A stretch of 64,000 nt of DNA, from positions 5,319,501 through 5,383,500 of the forward strand of contig NZ_CP107783.1 in NCBI RefSeq assembly GCF_036345255.1, written 5' to 3'. Shown in pieces: positions 8,780-17,510 of the stretch; positions within the stretch are counted from its first letter, which is position 1, and each line of letters starts with the position of its first letter. The notes beneath the pieces were generated by a model. That model did not search any database. It saw only the letters and a list, made by a program, of their open reading frames with translations, and was not told the DNA's origin. Position numbers and translations under genes: made by a program. The stretch is from Streptomyces sp. NBC_00569. Lineage in GTDB: Bacteria; Actinomycetota; Actinomycetes; Streptomycetales; Streptomycetaceae.

Positions 8780-10117
8780 ATGCGAACCGACTCTTCTCCG
8801 GGCACCGACCCCTCCCTGGGGGTGCTGCCTGCACGGGAGCACCTCCCGGCCGGCGTGGGCGATGCACCGGTTCTGGACGTAGTGATCCCGGTCTACAACG
8901 AGGAGCGGGACCTCGGTCCCTGTGTGCGCAGGCTGCATCAGCACCTCGTCGGGACCTTCCCCTACCGCTTCCGCATCACGATCGCGGACAACGCGTCCAC
9001 GGACGCGACCCCGGACGTCGCCGCCGCCCTGGCGGCCGCGCTCCCCGAGGTCCGGCACGCCCGCCTGGAGCAGAAGGGCCGAGGGCGCGCCCTGCGCACC
9101 GTCTGGTCCGCGTCCGACGCGCCCGTCCTCGCCTACATGGACGTCGACCTGTCCACCGACCTCAACGCGCTGCTCCCGCTGGTCGCCCCGCTCATCTCGG
9201 GCCACTCGGACCTGGCGATCGGCTCGCGTCTCGCGCGCAGTTCACGTGTCGTGCGCGGGCCGAAGCGCGAGTTCATCTCCCGCGCCTACAACCTGATCCT
9301 GCGGGGCTCCCTCCAGGCCCGCTTCTCCGACGCCCAGTGCGGCTTCAAGGCGATCCGGCGCGATGTGGCGCGGGTCCTGCTGCCGCTCGTCGAGGACAGC
9401 GGCTGGTTCTTCGACACCGAGATGCTCGTCCTGGCCGAGCGGGCCGGGCTGCGTATCCACGAGGTGCCGGTCGACTGGGTCGACGACCCGGACTCGACGG
9501 TGCACATCGTGAAGACGGCCACCGACGACCTCAAGGGCGTGTGGCGCGTGGGCCGGGCGCTCGCGGTCGGCGCGCTCCCCCTCGACCGGCTCGCCCGCCC
9601 CTTCGGCGACGACCCGCGCGACCGCCAGGTACCCGGCGTGCCCAGGGGACTGGCCCGCCAGCTGGTCGGCTTCTGTGTCGTCGGCGTCCTGTCGACCCTC
9701 GTCTATCTGCTGCTCTACTCCGGATTCCGTACGTTCACGGGGTCGCAGGTCGCCAACGCGCTGGCCCTGCTCGTGTCGGCTGTCGCCAACACGGCCGCCA
9801 ACCGGCGCCTCACCTTCGGCGTCCGCGGCCGTGACCGGGCCGTCCGCCATCAGGCGCAGGGCCTCGTCGTGTTCGCGATCGGGCTCGCCCTGACCAGCGG
9901 CTCGCTCGCCGCGCTCGGCGCCGCCTCCGCGGACCCGGCGCACTCCACGGAACTCGCGGTGCTCGTCGCCGCCAACCTCGCGGCGACGGTGCTGCGCTTC
10001 CTGCTCTTCCGCGCCTGGGTGTTCCCCGAGCCGCCCGCCCCTGCGTCGCCGCCGGTATCCGGCGCGCCGCACGCCTCCCGACCTGTGTACGACCACGAAC
10101 TGAGGACCGGACGATGA
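8780..10117 (+). CDS. GT2 polyprenyl-phosphate glycosyltransferase fused to GtrA membrane domain
   Basis: 445 residues. The N-terminal domain (about 30-265) is a dolichyl-phosphate-mannose-synthase-like GT2: VVIPVYNEE, the nucleotide-sugar motif Asp121-Val-Asp123, FSDAQCGFKAI and WFFDTEMLVLAER. Residues 290-415 form a four-helix GtrA domain that usually anchors or flips the lipid-linked sugar. The expected product is a polyprenyl-phosphate sugar used by the next gene, with which it overlaps by four bases. Carrying both functions in one chain is economical but not unique. Confidence 0.88.
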   Translation: MRTDSSPGTDPSLGVLPAREHLPAGVGDAPVLDVVIPVYNEERDLGPCVRRLHQHLVGTFPYRFRITIADNASTDATPDVAAALAAALPEVRHARLEQKGRGRALRTVWSASDAPVLAYMDVDLSTDLNALLPLVAPLISGHSDLAIGSRLARSSRVVRGPKREFISRAYNLILRGSLQARFSDAQCGFKAIRRDVARVLLPLVEDSGWFFDTEMLVLAERAGLRIHEVPVDWVDDPDSTVHIVKTATDDLKGVWRVGRALAVGALPLDRLARPFGDDPRDRQVPGVPRGLARQLVGFCVVGVLSTLVYLLLYSGFRTFTGSQVANALALLVSAVANTAANRRLTFGVRGRDRAVRHQAQGLVVFAIGLALTSGSLAALGAASADPAHSTELAVLVAANLAATVLRFLLFRAWVFPEPPAPASPPVSGAPHASRPVYDHELRTGR

Positions 10118-12366
10118 CCCTGCCCCACCTCCCCGCCGACGCACCCGCGCTGCCACCGCCCCCGGCCGCACCGGCCGCTGCGGGCCAGGGACACGGCCGC
10201 CCGAAGCAGCCCCCGCTCACCCGGGTCTGGCGCGGCCGGTCCGACGATCCGCGCTGGGCGCGCCCCGCGTTCCTCGGTCTGCTGCTCGTCGTGGCGCTCG
10301 CCTACCTGTGGAACCTGAGCGCCTCCGGTTACGCCAACTCCTTCTACTCCGCGGCCGTGCAGGCCGGGAGCCAGAGCTGGAAGGCGATGTTCTTCGGGTC
10401 GCTCGACTCGGCGAACGCCATCACCGTCGACAAGCCCCCGGCGTCGCTGTGGCCGATGGCGCTCTCGGTGCGGATCTTCGGCCTCAGCTCCTGGGCGATC
10501 CTCGTCCCGCAGGTCCTGATGGGCGTGGCGACGGCGGGTGTCCTGTACGCGGCCGTGCGGCGCCGGTTCAGCGCGGCGGCCGGGCTGCTCACCGTGGCGG
10601 CGTTCGCGCTCACGCCCGTCGCCGCCCTGATGTTCCGCTTCAACAACCCGGACGCCCTGCTGGCGCTCCTGATGACCGTCACGGTCTACTGCGTCCTGCG
10701 CGGCATGGAGAACGGCCGGACGAAGTGGCTGGTGTGGGCGGGCGTCGCCGTCGGCCTCGCGTTCCTCGCGAAGACCCTCCAGGCGTTCCTGATCCTGCCG
10801 CCGCTGGCCGTGCTGTACGCGGTGTTCGCGCCGGGCAGGCCGCTCAAGCGGATCGGACAGCTGCTGCTGTCCGGGCTCGCGATGGTCGTCGCGGGCGGCT
10901 GGTGGGTGGCGGTCGTGGAGCTGTGGCCCGCGTCCTCGCGCCCCTACATCGGCGGCTCCCAGAACAACTCGTTCCTCGAGCTGACCTTCGGCTACAACGG
11001 GCTCGGCCGGATCAACGGCGACGAGACCGGCAGCGTCGGCGGCGGCGGTGGCGGCATGGGCGGTGGCGGCAGCCAGTGGGGCGAGACCGGCATCGACCGG
11101 ATGTTCAACTCCGAGATCGGCAGCCAGATCTCCTGGCTCCTGCCCGCCGCGCTGCTGCTGCTCGTCGCCGGTGTCGTCGTCACCTGGAAGGCGCGGCGCA
11201 CCGACACGGCACGCGCCGCGTTCCTCGCGTGGGGCGGCTCGCTGGTGATGACCATGGTCGTCTTCAGCTTCATGGCCGGGATCTTCCACCAGTACTACAC
11301 GGTGGCCCTCGCCCCCTATGCCGCCGCGCTCGTCGGCATGGGCGCGAGCGTGCTGTGGGAGGAGCGGGCCAGGCTCACGGCGTCCGCCGCGCTCGGCGTC
11401 ACGGTGGCGGTGACGGCCGTGTGGTCGTACGTCCTGCTGAACCGGACGCCCGACTACGTGCCGTGGCTGCGCTGGGTGATCCTCGTGGGCGGCGTCGCGG
11501 CGGGCCTCGGCATCGCCGTCGCGGGCCGGCTGAACCGTCAACTGGCGCTCGGCGCCGCCGGGGTGGGCCTTGTGGCCGCGCTGGCCGGGCCGACCGCGTA
11601 CACCATCAGCACCCTCGACACCGGGCACAGCGGGTCGATCGTGACGGCCGGTCCTGCGGGGGCGAGCATGATGGGCGGCCGGGGCGGCGGCCCCGGTGGC
11701 GGTGAAGGCGGCATGTTCGGCGGCGGGATGCAGCCGCCGGGCCAGGGCCAGCAGGGTCAGCAGGCCGGTCAGGGGCAGCAGGGTCAGCAGGCCGGCCAGG
11801 GGCAGCAGCCCGGCCAGGCCGGGCAGGGTGGCGGCATGGGCCAGCCCCCGACGGGCGGCATGCCCGGCCAGGGCCAGGGCCAGGGCCAGGGCCAGGGCCA
11901 GAACCAGGGCACAGGCAACGGCAAGCAGCAGGGCGGCACCGGCACGATGCCCGGCGGCGCCGGCATGGGTGAACGCGGTGGCGCGGGCGGCGGTGGAATG
12001 GGCGGGCTCCTCAACGGCGCCCAGGTCAGCGCGAAGGCCAAGGCGCTCGTCGAGAAGAACGCGGACGACTACACCTGGGCCGCCGCGGCCATCGGCTCGC
12101 AGAACGCGGCGAGCTACCAGCTCTCCACCGGCAAGCCCGTCATGGCGATCGGCGGCTTCAACGGAAGTGACCCGTCCCCGACGCTCGCCCAGTTCAAGAG
12201 CTACGTCGAGGACGGGAAGATCCACTACTTCATCGGTGGCGGCATGGGCGGGATGGGCGGCGGCAGCGGCTCCGCCTCCAAGATCCAGTCCTGGGTCGAG
12301 AAGAACTACACGAAGGTCACCGTGGGCAGCGCGACCTTCTACGACCTGACACAGCCGAAGTCCTAG
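10114..12366 (+). CDS. ArnT/PMT-like integral membrane glycosyltransferase (GT39/GT83 type)
   Basis: 750 residues with about 11-12 membrane helices. The first extracytoplasmic loop holds the acidic segment SLDSANAITVDKPP, equivalent to the catalytic Asp loop of ArnT/PMT enzymes. It probably takes a sugar from the polyprenyl phosphate made by the preceding enzyme and moves it to a protein or envelope glycan outside the membrane. Between about residues 508 and 625 is an extracytoplasmic Gly/Gln/Met-rich stretch built of GQGQQ units. A folded C-terminal domain (NADDYTWAAAAIGSQNA, FYDLTQ) follows it. Confidence 0.85.
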   Translation: MTLPHLPADAPALPPPPAAPAAAGQGHGRPKQPPLTRVWRGRSDDPRWARPAFLGLLLVVALAYLWNLSASGYANSFYSAAVQAGSQSWKAMFFGSLDSANAITVDKPPASLWPMALSVRIFGLSSWAILVPQVLMGVATAGVLYAAVRRRFSAAAGLLTVAAFALTPVAALMFRFNNPDALLALLMTVTVYCVLRGMENGRTKWLVWAGVAVGLAFLAKTLQAFLILPPLAVLYAVFAPGRPLKRIGQLLLSGLAMVVAGGWWVAVVELWPASSRPYIGGSQNNSFLELTFGYNGLGRINGDETGSVGGGGGGMGGGGSQWGETGIDRMFNSEIGSQISWLLPAALLLLVAGVVVTWKARRTDTARAAFLAWGGSLVMTMVVFSFMAGIFHQYYTVALAPYAAALVGMGASVLWEERARLTASAALGVTVAVTAVWSYVLLNRTPDYVPWLRWVILVGGVAAGLGIAVAGRLNRQLALGAAGVGLVAALAGPTAYTISTLDTGHSGSIVTAGPAGASMMGGRGGGPGGGEGGMFGGGMQPPGQGQQGQQAGQGQQGQQAGQGQQPGQAGQGGGMGQPPTGGMPGQGQGQGQGQGQNQGTGNGKQQGGTGTMPGGAGMGERGGAGGGGMGGLLNGAQVSAKAKALVEKNADDYTWAAAAIGSQNAASYQLSTGKPVMAIGGFNGSDPSPTLAQFKSYVEDGKIHYFIGGGMGGMGGGSGSASKIQSWVEKNYTKVTVGSATFYDLTQPKS

Positions 12367-12373
12367 GTCTGCT

Positions 12374-13228
12374 CTAACTCCTGTCCAGCGACAGATCGGC
12401 GACAACCGGGCGGTGGTCCGAGGCGAGAGTCTCGGCCACCGCCGCGTCGCGTACCCGGACGCCCCCGCCCACCGCGACGTAGTCGATCCGCTTGACCGGA
12501 TCCGCCGCCGGGAAGGTGTACGCCCCCGGGTCGGCCGGTGTCAGCTCCTTCCACAGCGGGGCGAGTTCGGGGGCACCCGGCTCCGCGTTGAAGTCGCCGA
12601 GCAGGATCTGGCGGTCCTTGGGCGACGTACGTTCCCCGGCCATGATCCTGCGGGTGTCGGCGACCTGCGCGGCCCGTACGGACGGGTCGGGCCGGTAGTC
12701 GAGGTGCGTCACGAAGACCTGGACCGGCACTCCGCGCACCTTCAGCTCGACCTCCCCGAAGCCGGGGGCGGGCGCCGGGACCGGGTTCGGGTCCTGCGTC
12801 GACAGGCGGGTGATCTCGTGGTTCACGGCGTTGCGGACCGGATACCGGGACAGGATCGCCACCCCGTACTCGCGGCGCGGCGCTCCCTCCTCGGCCGGGT
12901 CGAGGCTGTAGATCGGCGCGAACGACACATGCATCCCGAGCCGGTCCGCCAGCTCTTCGGCGAGATCCCGGTTCTGGCTGCGCGCGTCCCAGTGGACGTC
13001 GACCTCCTGGAGCCCGATGACGTCGGCGTGCAGGGCGCGCAGCGCCGCCTCCTGGCGGTCGAGATCGAAGACGTTGTCCATGCCGGAACCGGCGTGGATG
13101 TTGTACGTGGCGATGCGCAGCGGGACGGGCGGTGGTCCCCCGGCGGCCTGCGCCTGCGGCGCGGCGGCGAGTCCCCCCAACAGTGCGGCGGCGAGCAGAA
13201 CTTGCGGTGTGCGGCGGTGCATGGACAT
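12374..13228 (-). CDS. Secreted endonuclease/exonuclease/phosphatase (EEP) family protein
   Basis: 284 residues with a signal peptide (MSMHRRTPQ, hydrophobic core, AQA cleavage). The EEP fold is clear: ATYNIHAG (metal Asn), LQEVD (metal Glu), FVTHLDYRPD, LLGDFNAEPG (catalytic Asp-x-Asn) and a terminal SDHRPVVADL. Family members hydrolyse nucleic acid or phosphodiester/sphingolipid substrates. The exact substrate is unknown, but secretion makes an extracellular phosphodiesterase or nuclease likely. It converges on the glycosyltransferase gene, seven bases apart. Confidence 0.88.
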   Translation of the reverse strand: MSMHRRTPQVLLAAALLGGLAAAPQAQAAGGPPPVPLRIATYNIHAGSGMDNVFDLDRQEAALRALHADVIGLQEVDVHWDARSQNRDLAEELADRLGMHVSFAPIYSLDPAEEGAPRREYGVAILSRYPVRNAVNHEITRLSTQDPNPVPAPAPGFGEVELKVRGVPVQVFVTHLDYRPDPSVRAAQVADTRRIMAGERTSPKDRQILLGDFNAEPGAPELAPLWKELTPADPGAYTFPAADPVKRIDYVAVGGGVRVRDAAVAETLASDHRPVVADLSLDRS

Positions 13229-13318
13229 CCGACCCCTCACTCGTCAGTTTTCAGGCGGGAGAACGCTAGCGGGTGTCCGGCGCCGAAAAGTGACTTGGCC
13301 GCCGCACGGGGGCGGCTA

Positions 13319-13351
13319 TACGGTGTACGACGTCACTCGACATACACCGTA
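13319..13351 (+). promoter_or_regulatory. Palindromic operator, probable TetR site
   Basis: Perfect 9-bp arms TACGGTGTA and TACACCGTA with a 15-bp spacer, immediately before the exporter gene. A -10-like TATACG overlaps the left arm, with TTGGCC 16 bp upstream. Binding by the TetR encoded after the exporter would block transcription. Confidence 0.65.
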
Positions 13352-13366
13352 CAAGGGGATCCGGAC

Positions 13367-14875
13367 ATGACGGCGACGACCGCCGAGAACTCAACGGCCG
13401 CCACCGGCGGCGGCCATCCGCAGCGCTGGCTGATCCTCGGCGTCATCTGCCTCGCCCAGCTCACCGTGCTGCTCGACAACACCGTCCTGAACGTGGCGAT
13501 CCCCTCCCTCACCCGGGAGCTGGACGCCTCGACCTCCGACATCCAGTGGATGATCAACGCGTACTCGCTGGTCCAGTCGGGTCTCCTGCTCACCGCGGGC
13601 AGCTCGGCCGACCGCTACGGACGCAAGAAGATGCTCGCGGCCGGGCTCGTCCTGTTCGGCGCCGGATCGCTGGTCGCCGGACTCGCCCAGTCCACCGGAC
13701 AGTTGATCGCCGCGCGTGCCGGCATGGGTGTCGGCGGCGCGCTCCTGATGACCACCACGCTCGCCGTCGTCGTACAGATCTTCGACGACACGGAGCGCGT
13801 CAGGGCGATCGGTCTGTGGGCCACCGTGAACTCTCTCGGCTTCGCCGCGGGCCCGCTCATCGGCGGCGTCATGCTCGACCACTTCTGGTGGGGCGCGATC
13901 TTCCTGGTCAACATCCCGGTCGCGGTGATCGGCCTGATCGCGGTCCTCGCACTCGTCCCCGAGTCCAAGAACCGGCTCGGCGACCGGCCCGACCTGGTCG
14001 GCGCGCTCCTGTCCACGGTCGGTATGACGGGCGTGGTCTACGCGATCATCTCGGGCCCGCAGCACGGCTGGACGTCCGCGCACGTCGGCTTCTCCGCGCT
14101 GGTCGGCCTCGTGGTCCTGGCCGCGTTCGTCGTGTGGGAGCTGCGGATCCCGTACCCGATGCTGGACATGCACTTCTTCCGCAACCAGCAGTTCACCGGG
14201 GCCGTCGCCGGCGCGATCCTGGTCGCCTTCGGCATGGGCGGCTCGCTCTTCCTGCTCACCCAGCACCTCCAGTTCGTGCTCGGCTACGGAGCCCTGGAGG
14301 CCGGTCTGCGCACGGCGCCCATGGCCCTGACGGTCGTCGTCCTCAACCTCACCGGCGTCGGCGCGCGCATCCTGCCGAAGCTCGGCACTCCCGCGACCAT
14401 CGCCACCGGCATGTCGTGCCTCGCGGCCGGCCTCGCCGCGATCGCGCTGCTCGGCGGGGACTCGTACGGGGGCATGCTGCTCGGCCTCGTCGTGATGGGC
14501 GCGGGCATCTCCGTCGCCATGCCCGCCATGGCGAACGCCATCATGAGCGCGATCCCGCCGGAGAAGGCGGGCGTCGGTGCCGGAGTCAACGGCACGCTCG
14601 CCGAGTTCGGCAACGGTCTCGGTGTGGCCGTCCTCGGTGCCGTGCTGAACTCCCGGTTCGCCGCGCTCGTATCCGTCTCCGCGGCCTCGCTCCCGGCGGC
14701 GCTCGCCGCGGCGAAGTCGGGGGCGGAGCGGGAGCGGATCGCCGACGCGTTCTCCTCGGGCCTGGAGACCAGCCAGCTGGTCGGCGCGGTCGCCGTGCTC
14801 GTGGGCGGCCTCCTCGCCGCGGCGTTGCTCAGGAGGGCGGAGCGGGCAGACTCAGCGGTGAAGGCCGCGGCGTAG
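13367..14875 (+). CDS. MFS DHA2 (14-TM) drug exporter
   Basis: 502 residues, about 14 membrane helices. Motif A is visible as GSSADRYGRKKM between helices 2 and 3, and motif C-like GFAAGPLIGGVMLD in helix 5 marks it as a proton-coupled antiporter of the DHA2 family. The ATG lies 16 bases after the palindromic operator, and a TetR regulator follows in the same direction. Together these describe a substrate-inducible efflux pair; the drug is unknown. Confidence 0.9.
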   Translation: MTATTAENSTAATGGGHPQRWLILGVICLAQLTVLLDNTVLNVAIPSLTRELDASTSDIQWMINAYSLVQSGLLLTAGSSADRYGRKKMLAAGLVLFGAGSLVAGLAQSTGQLIAARAGMGVGGALLMTTTLAVVVQIFDDTERVRAIGLWATVNSLGFAAGPLIGGVMLDHFWWGAIFLVNIPVAVIGLIAVLALVPESKNRLGDRPDLVGALLSTVGMTGVVYAIISGPQHGWTSAHVGFSALVGLVVLAAFVVWELRIPYPMLDMHFFRNQQFTGAVAGAILVAFGMGGSLFLLTQHLQFVLGYGALEAGLRTAPMALTVVVLNLTGVGARILPKLGTPATIATGMSCLAAGLAAIALLGGDSYGGMLLGLVVMGAGISVAMPAMANAIMSAIPPEKAGVGAGVNGTLAEFGNGLGVAVLGAVLNSRFAALVSVSAASLPAALAAAKSGAERERIADAFSSGLETSQLVGAVAVLVGGLLAAALLRRAERADSAVKAAA

Positions 14876-14896
14876 CTGCACTTAGCATCGGTGGTG

Positions 14897-14920
14897 GCGG
14901 ACCGGGCCCTTCCGGTCCGC
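14897..14920 (+). terminator. Hairpin between exporter and TetR gene
   Basis: GCGGACCGG/CCGGTCCGC 9-bp stem with a six-base loop, 21 bases after the exporter stop and no T-tract. It may attenuate read-through into the regulator. Confidence 0.45.
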
Positions 14921-14962
14921 TGCCGGAACCGGGCCGGTACGAGGACTTTGGGAAGGTGCGCC

Positions 14963-15748
14963 ATGGCGAAGGCAGCCGACCGTGCGGGACGTCCGGCGCG
15001 GACGAGCGTCTGGCTGGAGGGCAAGACGCCGCGTACCCGCCGGAGCGAGGCGCCCAGCACGCTCGACCGGGAGCGAATCACCGCGGCCACCGTGAAACTC
15101 CTCGACGCCGAGGGCCTCGCCAAGTTCTCGATGCGCCGCCTCGCGGCCGAGCTCGGCGTGACCGCGATGTCCGTCTACTGGTACGTCGACACCAAGGACG
15201 ACCTCCTGGAACTGGCCCTCGACCGCGTCTTCGGCGAGATGGAACTGCCCGAGCCCGCGGCGCCGGGCGGCGACTGGCGCACCCCGCTGAGGCAGCTCGC
15301 CGGGGTGTACCGCGCGAGCCTGGTGCGCCACCCCTGGACCTCCCCGCTCACGGGCCACTTCCTCAACATCGGCCCGCACTCGCTGGCGTTCTCGCGCCAG
15401 GTGCAGCGCATCATCGAGGACACCGGCCTCGACCTGCAGGGCCAGCGGGGCGCGATCGCCGCCGTCTTCCAGTTCGTGTACGGGTACGGGACCATCGAGG
15501 GCCACTTCGTACAGCGCTGCGCGGACGCCGGGATGACCCAGGACGAGTACTACCACCACGCGATGGGCGCCTTCGGCGAGCTGGCTCCGGAGATGGCCGA
15601 GGACTACGAGAACGCGCGGGCGCTGATGGCGGGCACCGAGGGCCACAAGGTGGAGGACATCCGCGAGGCCGATTTCCAGGTGGCGCTCGACCTGCTGGTG
15701 GCCGGCATCGACACGATGGTCGCGGCCCGGCGGCAGCCCTCGCGCTAG
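14963..15748 (+). CDS. TetR/AcrR family repressor
   Basis: 261 residues. HTH domain about 38-85: ITAATVKLLDAEGLAKFSMRRLAAELGVTAMSVYWYVDTK, with the YWYV recognition-helix end typical of TetR class proteins. A long C-terminal ligand domain follows. The GGAAGG before the ATG at 14963 fixes the start. It lies 87 bases after the exporter it probably controls, through the palindrome at 13319-13351. Confidence 0.9.
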   Translation: MAKAADRAGRPARTSVWLEGKTPRTRRSEAPSTLDRERITAATVKLLDAEGLAKFSMRRLAAELGVTAMSVYWYVDTKDDLLELALDRVFGEMELPEPAAPGGDWRTPLRQLAGVYRASLVRHPWTSPLTGHFLNIGPHSLAFSRQVQRIIEDTGLDLQGQRGAIAAVFQFVYGYGTIEGHFVQRCADAGMTQDEYYHHAMGAFGELAPEMAEDYENARALMAGTEGHKVEDIREADFQVALDLLVAGIDTMVAARRQPSR

Positions 15749-15769
15749 AGCGTGTGCCGGGCCGGGTGC

Positions 15770-15869
15770 TCAGGCCAGGCGCGCCGGGAATCCGCCGGTC
15801 GCCACGGGTCCCCACCGCTCGGGTGTGATCCGGATGATGGACTTGCCCTGTTTGAGCATCGCTGCGCGG
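15770..15869 (-). pseudogene. Duplicated 3' fragment of the PPOX gene, likely the ancestral C-terminus
   Basis: Reads MLKQGKSIIRITPERWG through GFPARLA then stop at 15770, repeating the end of the adjacent gene without its front. Because this copy is the outermost, GFPARLA is probably the original C-terminus, and the active gene now ends in a different tail (AALAPSE). Confidence 0.6.
15786..15869. repeat. 84-bp perfect direct repeat, copy 1
   Basis: Identical over all 84 bases to 15968-16051; the flanking bases differ on both sides. The 98 bp between the copies are not coding in any recognisable way. They contain a run of eight T and the small palindrome CTCGCTCGGGGCGAG. Confidence 0.95.
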
Positions 15870-15942
15870 GCCCCTTTTTTTTGCGTCTCTCGCGCTGCTT
15901 CGCAGGCTTCGGGGCGCTGCGTCGGGCTCCGTCCGCCGTTGG

Positions 15943-16413
15943 TTACTCGCTCGGGGCGAGAGCCGCTGGGAATCCGCCGGTCGCCACGGGTCCCCACCGC
16001 TCGGGTGTGATCCGGATGATGGACTTGCCCTGTTTGAGCATCGCTGCGCGGTACTCGTCCCAGTCCGGGTGTTCGCCCGAGATGTTGCGGAAGTACTCGA
16101 CCAGCGGCTCGACCGACTCGGGTGAGTCGATGACCTCCGCGGTGCCGTCGATCTGCACCCACGGGCCGTTCCAGTCGTCGCTCAGGACGACCACGCTCAC
16201 CCGCGGATTCCGCTTGGCGTTACGGGTCTTGGCGCGTTCGGGATAGGTGGAGACGACGATCCGCCCGGAGTCGTCGACCCCGCAGGTCAGGGGGGAGGCC
16301 TGCGGGGTTCCGTCGGTGCGGGCGGTCAGCAGGAGCGCGCGGTGGCGCGGGCGGACGAAGTCGAGCAACTCGTCCAGGGAGACACGGGTGTTGGTCGCGA
16401 TGCTGGGTGCCAT
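15943..16413 (-). CDS. PPOX-class (pyridoxamine 5'-phosphate oxidase-like, F420/FMN) protein
   Basis: 156 residues in the split beta-barrel fold: LLLTARTDGTPQASPL, GRIVVSTYPERAKTRNAKRNPRVSV and VQIDGTAEVIDSPE are the strand and cofactor-binding segments of the F420-dependent TIGR03618-type subgroup. The cofactor assignment is by family resemblance. The C-terminus has been replaced by the last residues AALAPSE after the local duplication, and the catalytic part is intact. It converges with the TetR gene. Confidence 0.82.
   Translation of the reverse strand: MAPSIATNTRVSLDELLDFVRPRHRALLLTARTDGTPQASPLTCGVDDSGRIVVSTYPERAKTRNAKRNPRVSVVVLSDDWNGPWVQIDGTAEVIDSPESVEPLVEYFRNISGEHPDWDEYRAAMLKQGKSIIRITPERWGPVATGGFPAALAPSE
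15968..16051. repeat. 84-bp perfect direct repeat, copy 2 (inside the PPOX gene)
   Basis: This copy encodes the last conserved part of the flavoenzyme. Offset from copy 1 is exactly 182 bp, so the event inserted 182 bp (84 duplicated plus 98 new). Confidence 0.95.
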
Positions 16414-16459
16414 GTCCCGCACCCTACGACGGTCGGCGGCGCCCGCGCTCGAACCCGCC

Positions 16460-17278
16460 TCACATCTGCGGCAGCGCGTCCCCCTGCACGGCCTGGATGT
16501 CGAGCTCCACCTTCAGCGTCGTGCCGATGGCGGAGATGCCCGCCTGGACGACCTGGTTGTAGTTCATCGCGAAGTCCTCGCGCTTCAGCTCGGTCGTCGC
16601 CCGGAACGCCGCCCGGGTGCCGCCCCACGGGTCCGCGCCCGTGCCGAGGTAGCTGAGGTCCAGGTCCACGGGCCGTACGACGCCGTGCAGCGTCAGCTCG
16701 CCGTGCACGGTCCAGCGGTCGGACCCGGCCGGCTCCAGGCCGGTCGAGCGGAAAGTGATCTCCGGAAACGTCTCGACGTCCAGGAAGTCGGGCGTCTTCA
16801 GGTGCCCGTCCCGCATGCCGTTGCCCGTGTCGATGGAGGACGCCTTGATGACCGCCTCCACCCGCGACTTCTCCACGTCCTGGGCGATCTCGATCCGGCC
16901 GCCGAACTCCGTGAACCGGCCGTGCACGCTCGAGATGCCGAGGTGCTGTGCGACCGCGCCCACCGAGGAGTGCACCGGGTCGATCGTCCACGGTCCGGGC
17001 GGCGGCAGTTCCGCGCCGCCCTGCCGGGCCAGGACCACCGTGCCGACGTCGGCACGGCCGCTCGCCGTCACCATCGCCGTGGACGCCGTCGGCGCGTAAC
17101 CGACAGCCGTCACGATCACCACGTACGGGCCCGGAGTCAGGGTCACCGCGTCGTGCACGGCCCCCTCGTCGTCGGCCTCGGCCCGCAGCACCTGCGCACC
17201 CGTCATGTCGGTCACCGTCACGACGGCGTGCGGCAGAGCCCATCCGTCCTTGGTACGGATCCGCGCGCTCAGTCCCAT
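16460..17278 (-). CDS. YceI-like lipocalin domain with N-terminal carboxypeptidase-regulatory-like domain
   Basis: 272 residues. Residues about 1-85 form a small beta-sandwich (GALVEPGPYVV-type motif: TPGPYVVIVTAVGYAPTAS). Residues 95-270 are YceI: WTIDPVHSSVGAVAQHLGISSVHGRF, RVEAVIKASSIDTGN, FPEITFRS and HGELTLHGVVRPVDL. YceI proteins bind amphiphiles or polyisoprenoids. The ATG at 17278 has GGGAG at the right distance. The same beta-sandwich type is repeated on the neighbouring exporter, so the two products may act together at the membrane (inference). Confidence 0.85.
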   Translation of the reverse strand: MGLSARIRTKDGWALPHAVVTVTDMTGAQVLRAEADDEGAVHDAVTLTPGPYVVIVTAVGYAPTASTAMVTASGRADVGTVVLARQGGAELPPPGPWTIDPVHSSVGAVAQHLGISSVHGRFTEFGGRIEIAQDVEKSRVEAVIKASSIDTGNGMRDGHLKTPDFLDVETFPEITFRSTGLEPAGSDRWTVHGELTLHGVVRPVDLDLSYLGTGADPWGGTRAAFRATTELKREDFAMNYNQVVQAGISAIGTTLKVELDIQAVQGDALPQM

Positions 17279-17388
17279 GCTTCTCCCTTGCGCCGGAATA
17301 CCGGCGCCGCTCTCGCGGACGTGTCGCCCGCCGCTGGGGCCCTCGGCCGATGGCTGAGGCCCCTTGGTCGATGGCCCGTAAACGGGCC

Positions 17389-17451
17389 GGACCCCGGTCC
17401 GGTGGCGGCCGGCCGTCCCCTGCCGTAGTGCCGCCACCGGTTCCGGGGTCC
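17389..17451 (-). terminator. Two-part hairpin between exporter and YceI gene
   Basis: Outer stem GGACCCCGG/CCGGGGTCC encloses an inner stem GTGGCGG/CCGCCAC, in the 230-bp gap after the exporter stop. There is no T-tract. It is probably an mRNA-stabilising or terminating structure. Confidence 0.45.
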
Positions 17452-17510
17452 CTTTCCCACTACCGGGCGGGGGCGCGTCTCCGCTCGAAGCGCGCCCCTG
17501 CCCGGGGTCG

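Noticed and set aside
9850..12405. 851-codon minus-strand ORF opposite the glycosyltransferase genes
   Set aside because: It is the mirror of the real plus-strand genes, which have clear GT2, GtrA and ArnT/PMT motifs; its sequence is Arg/His/Gly-rich low complexity without domains.
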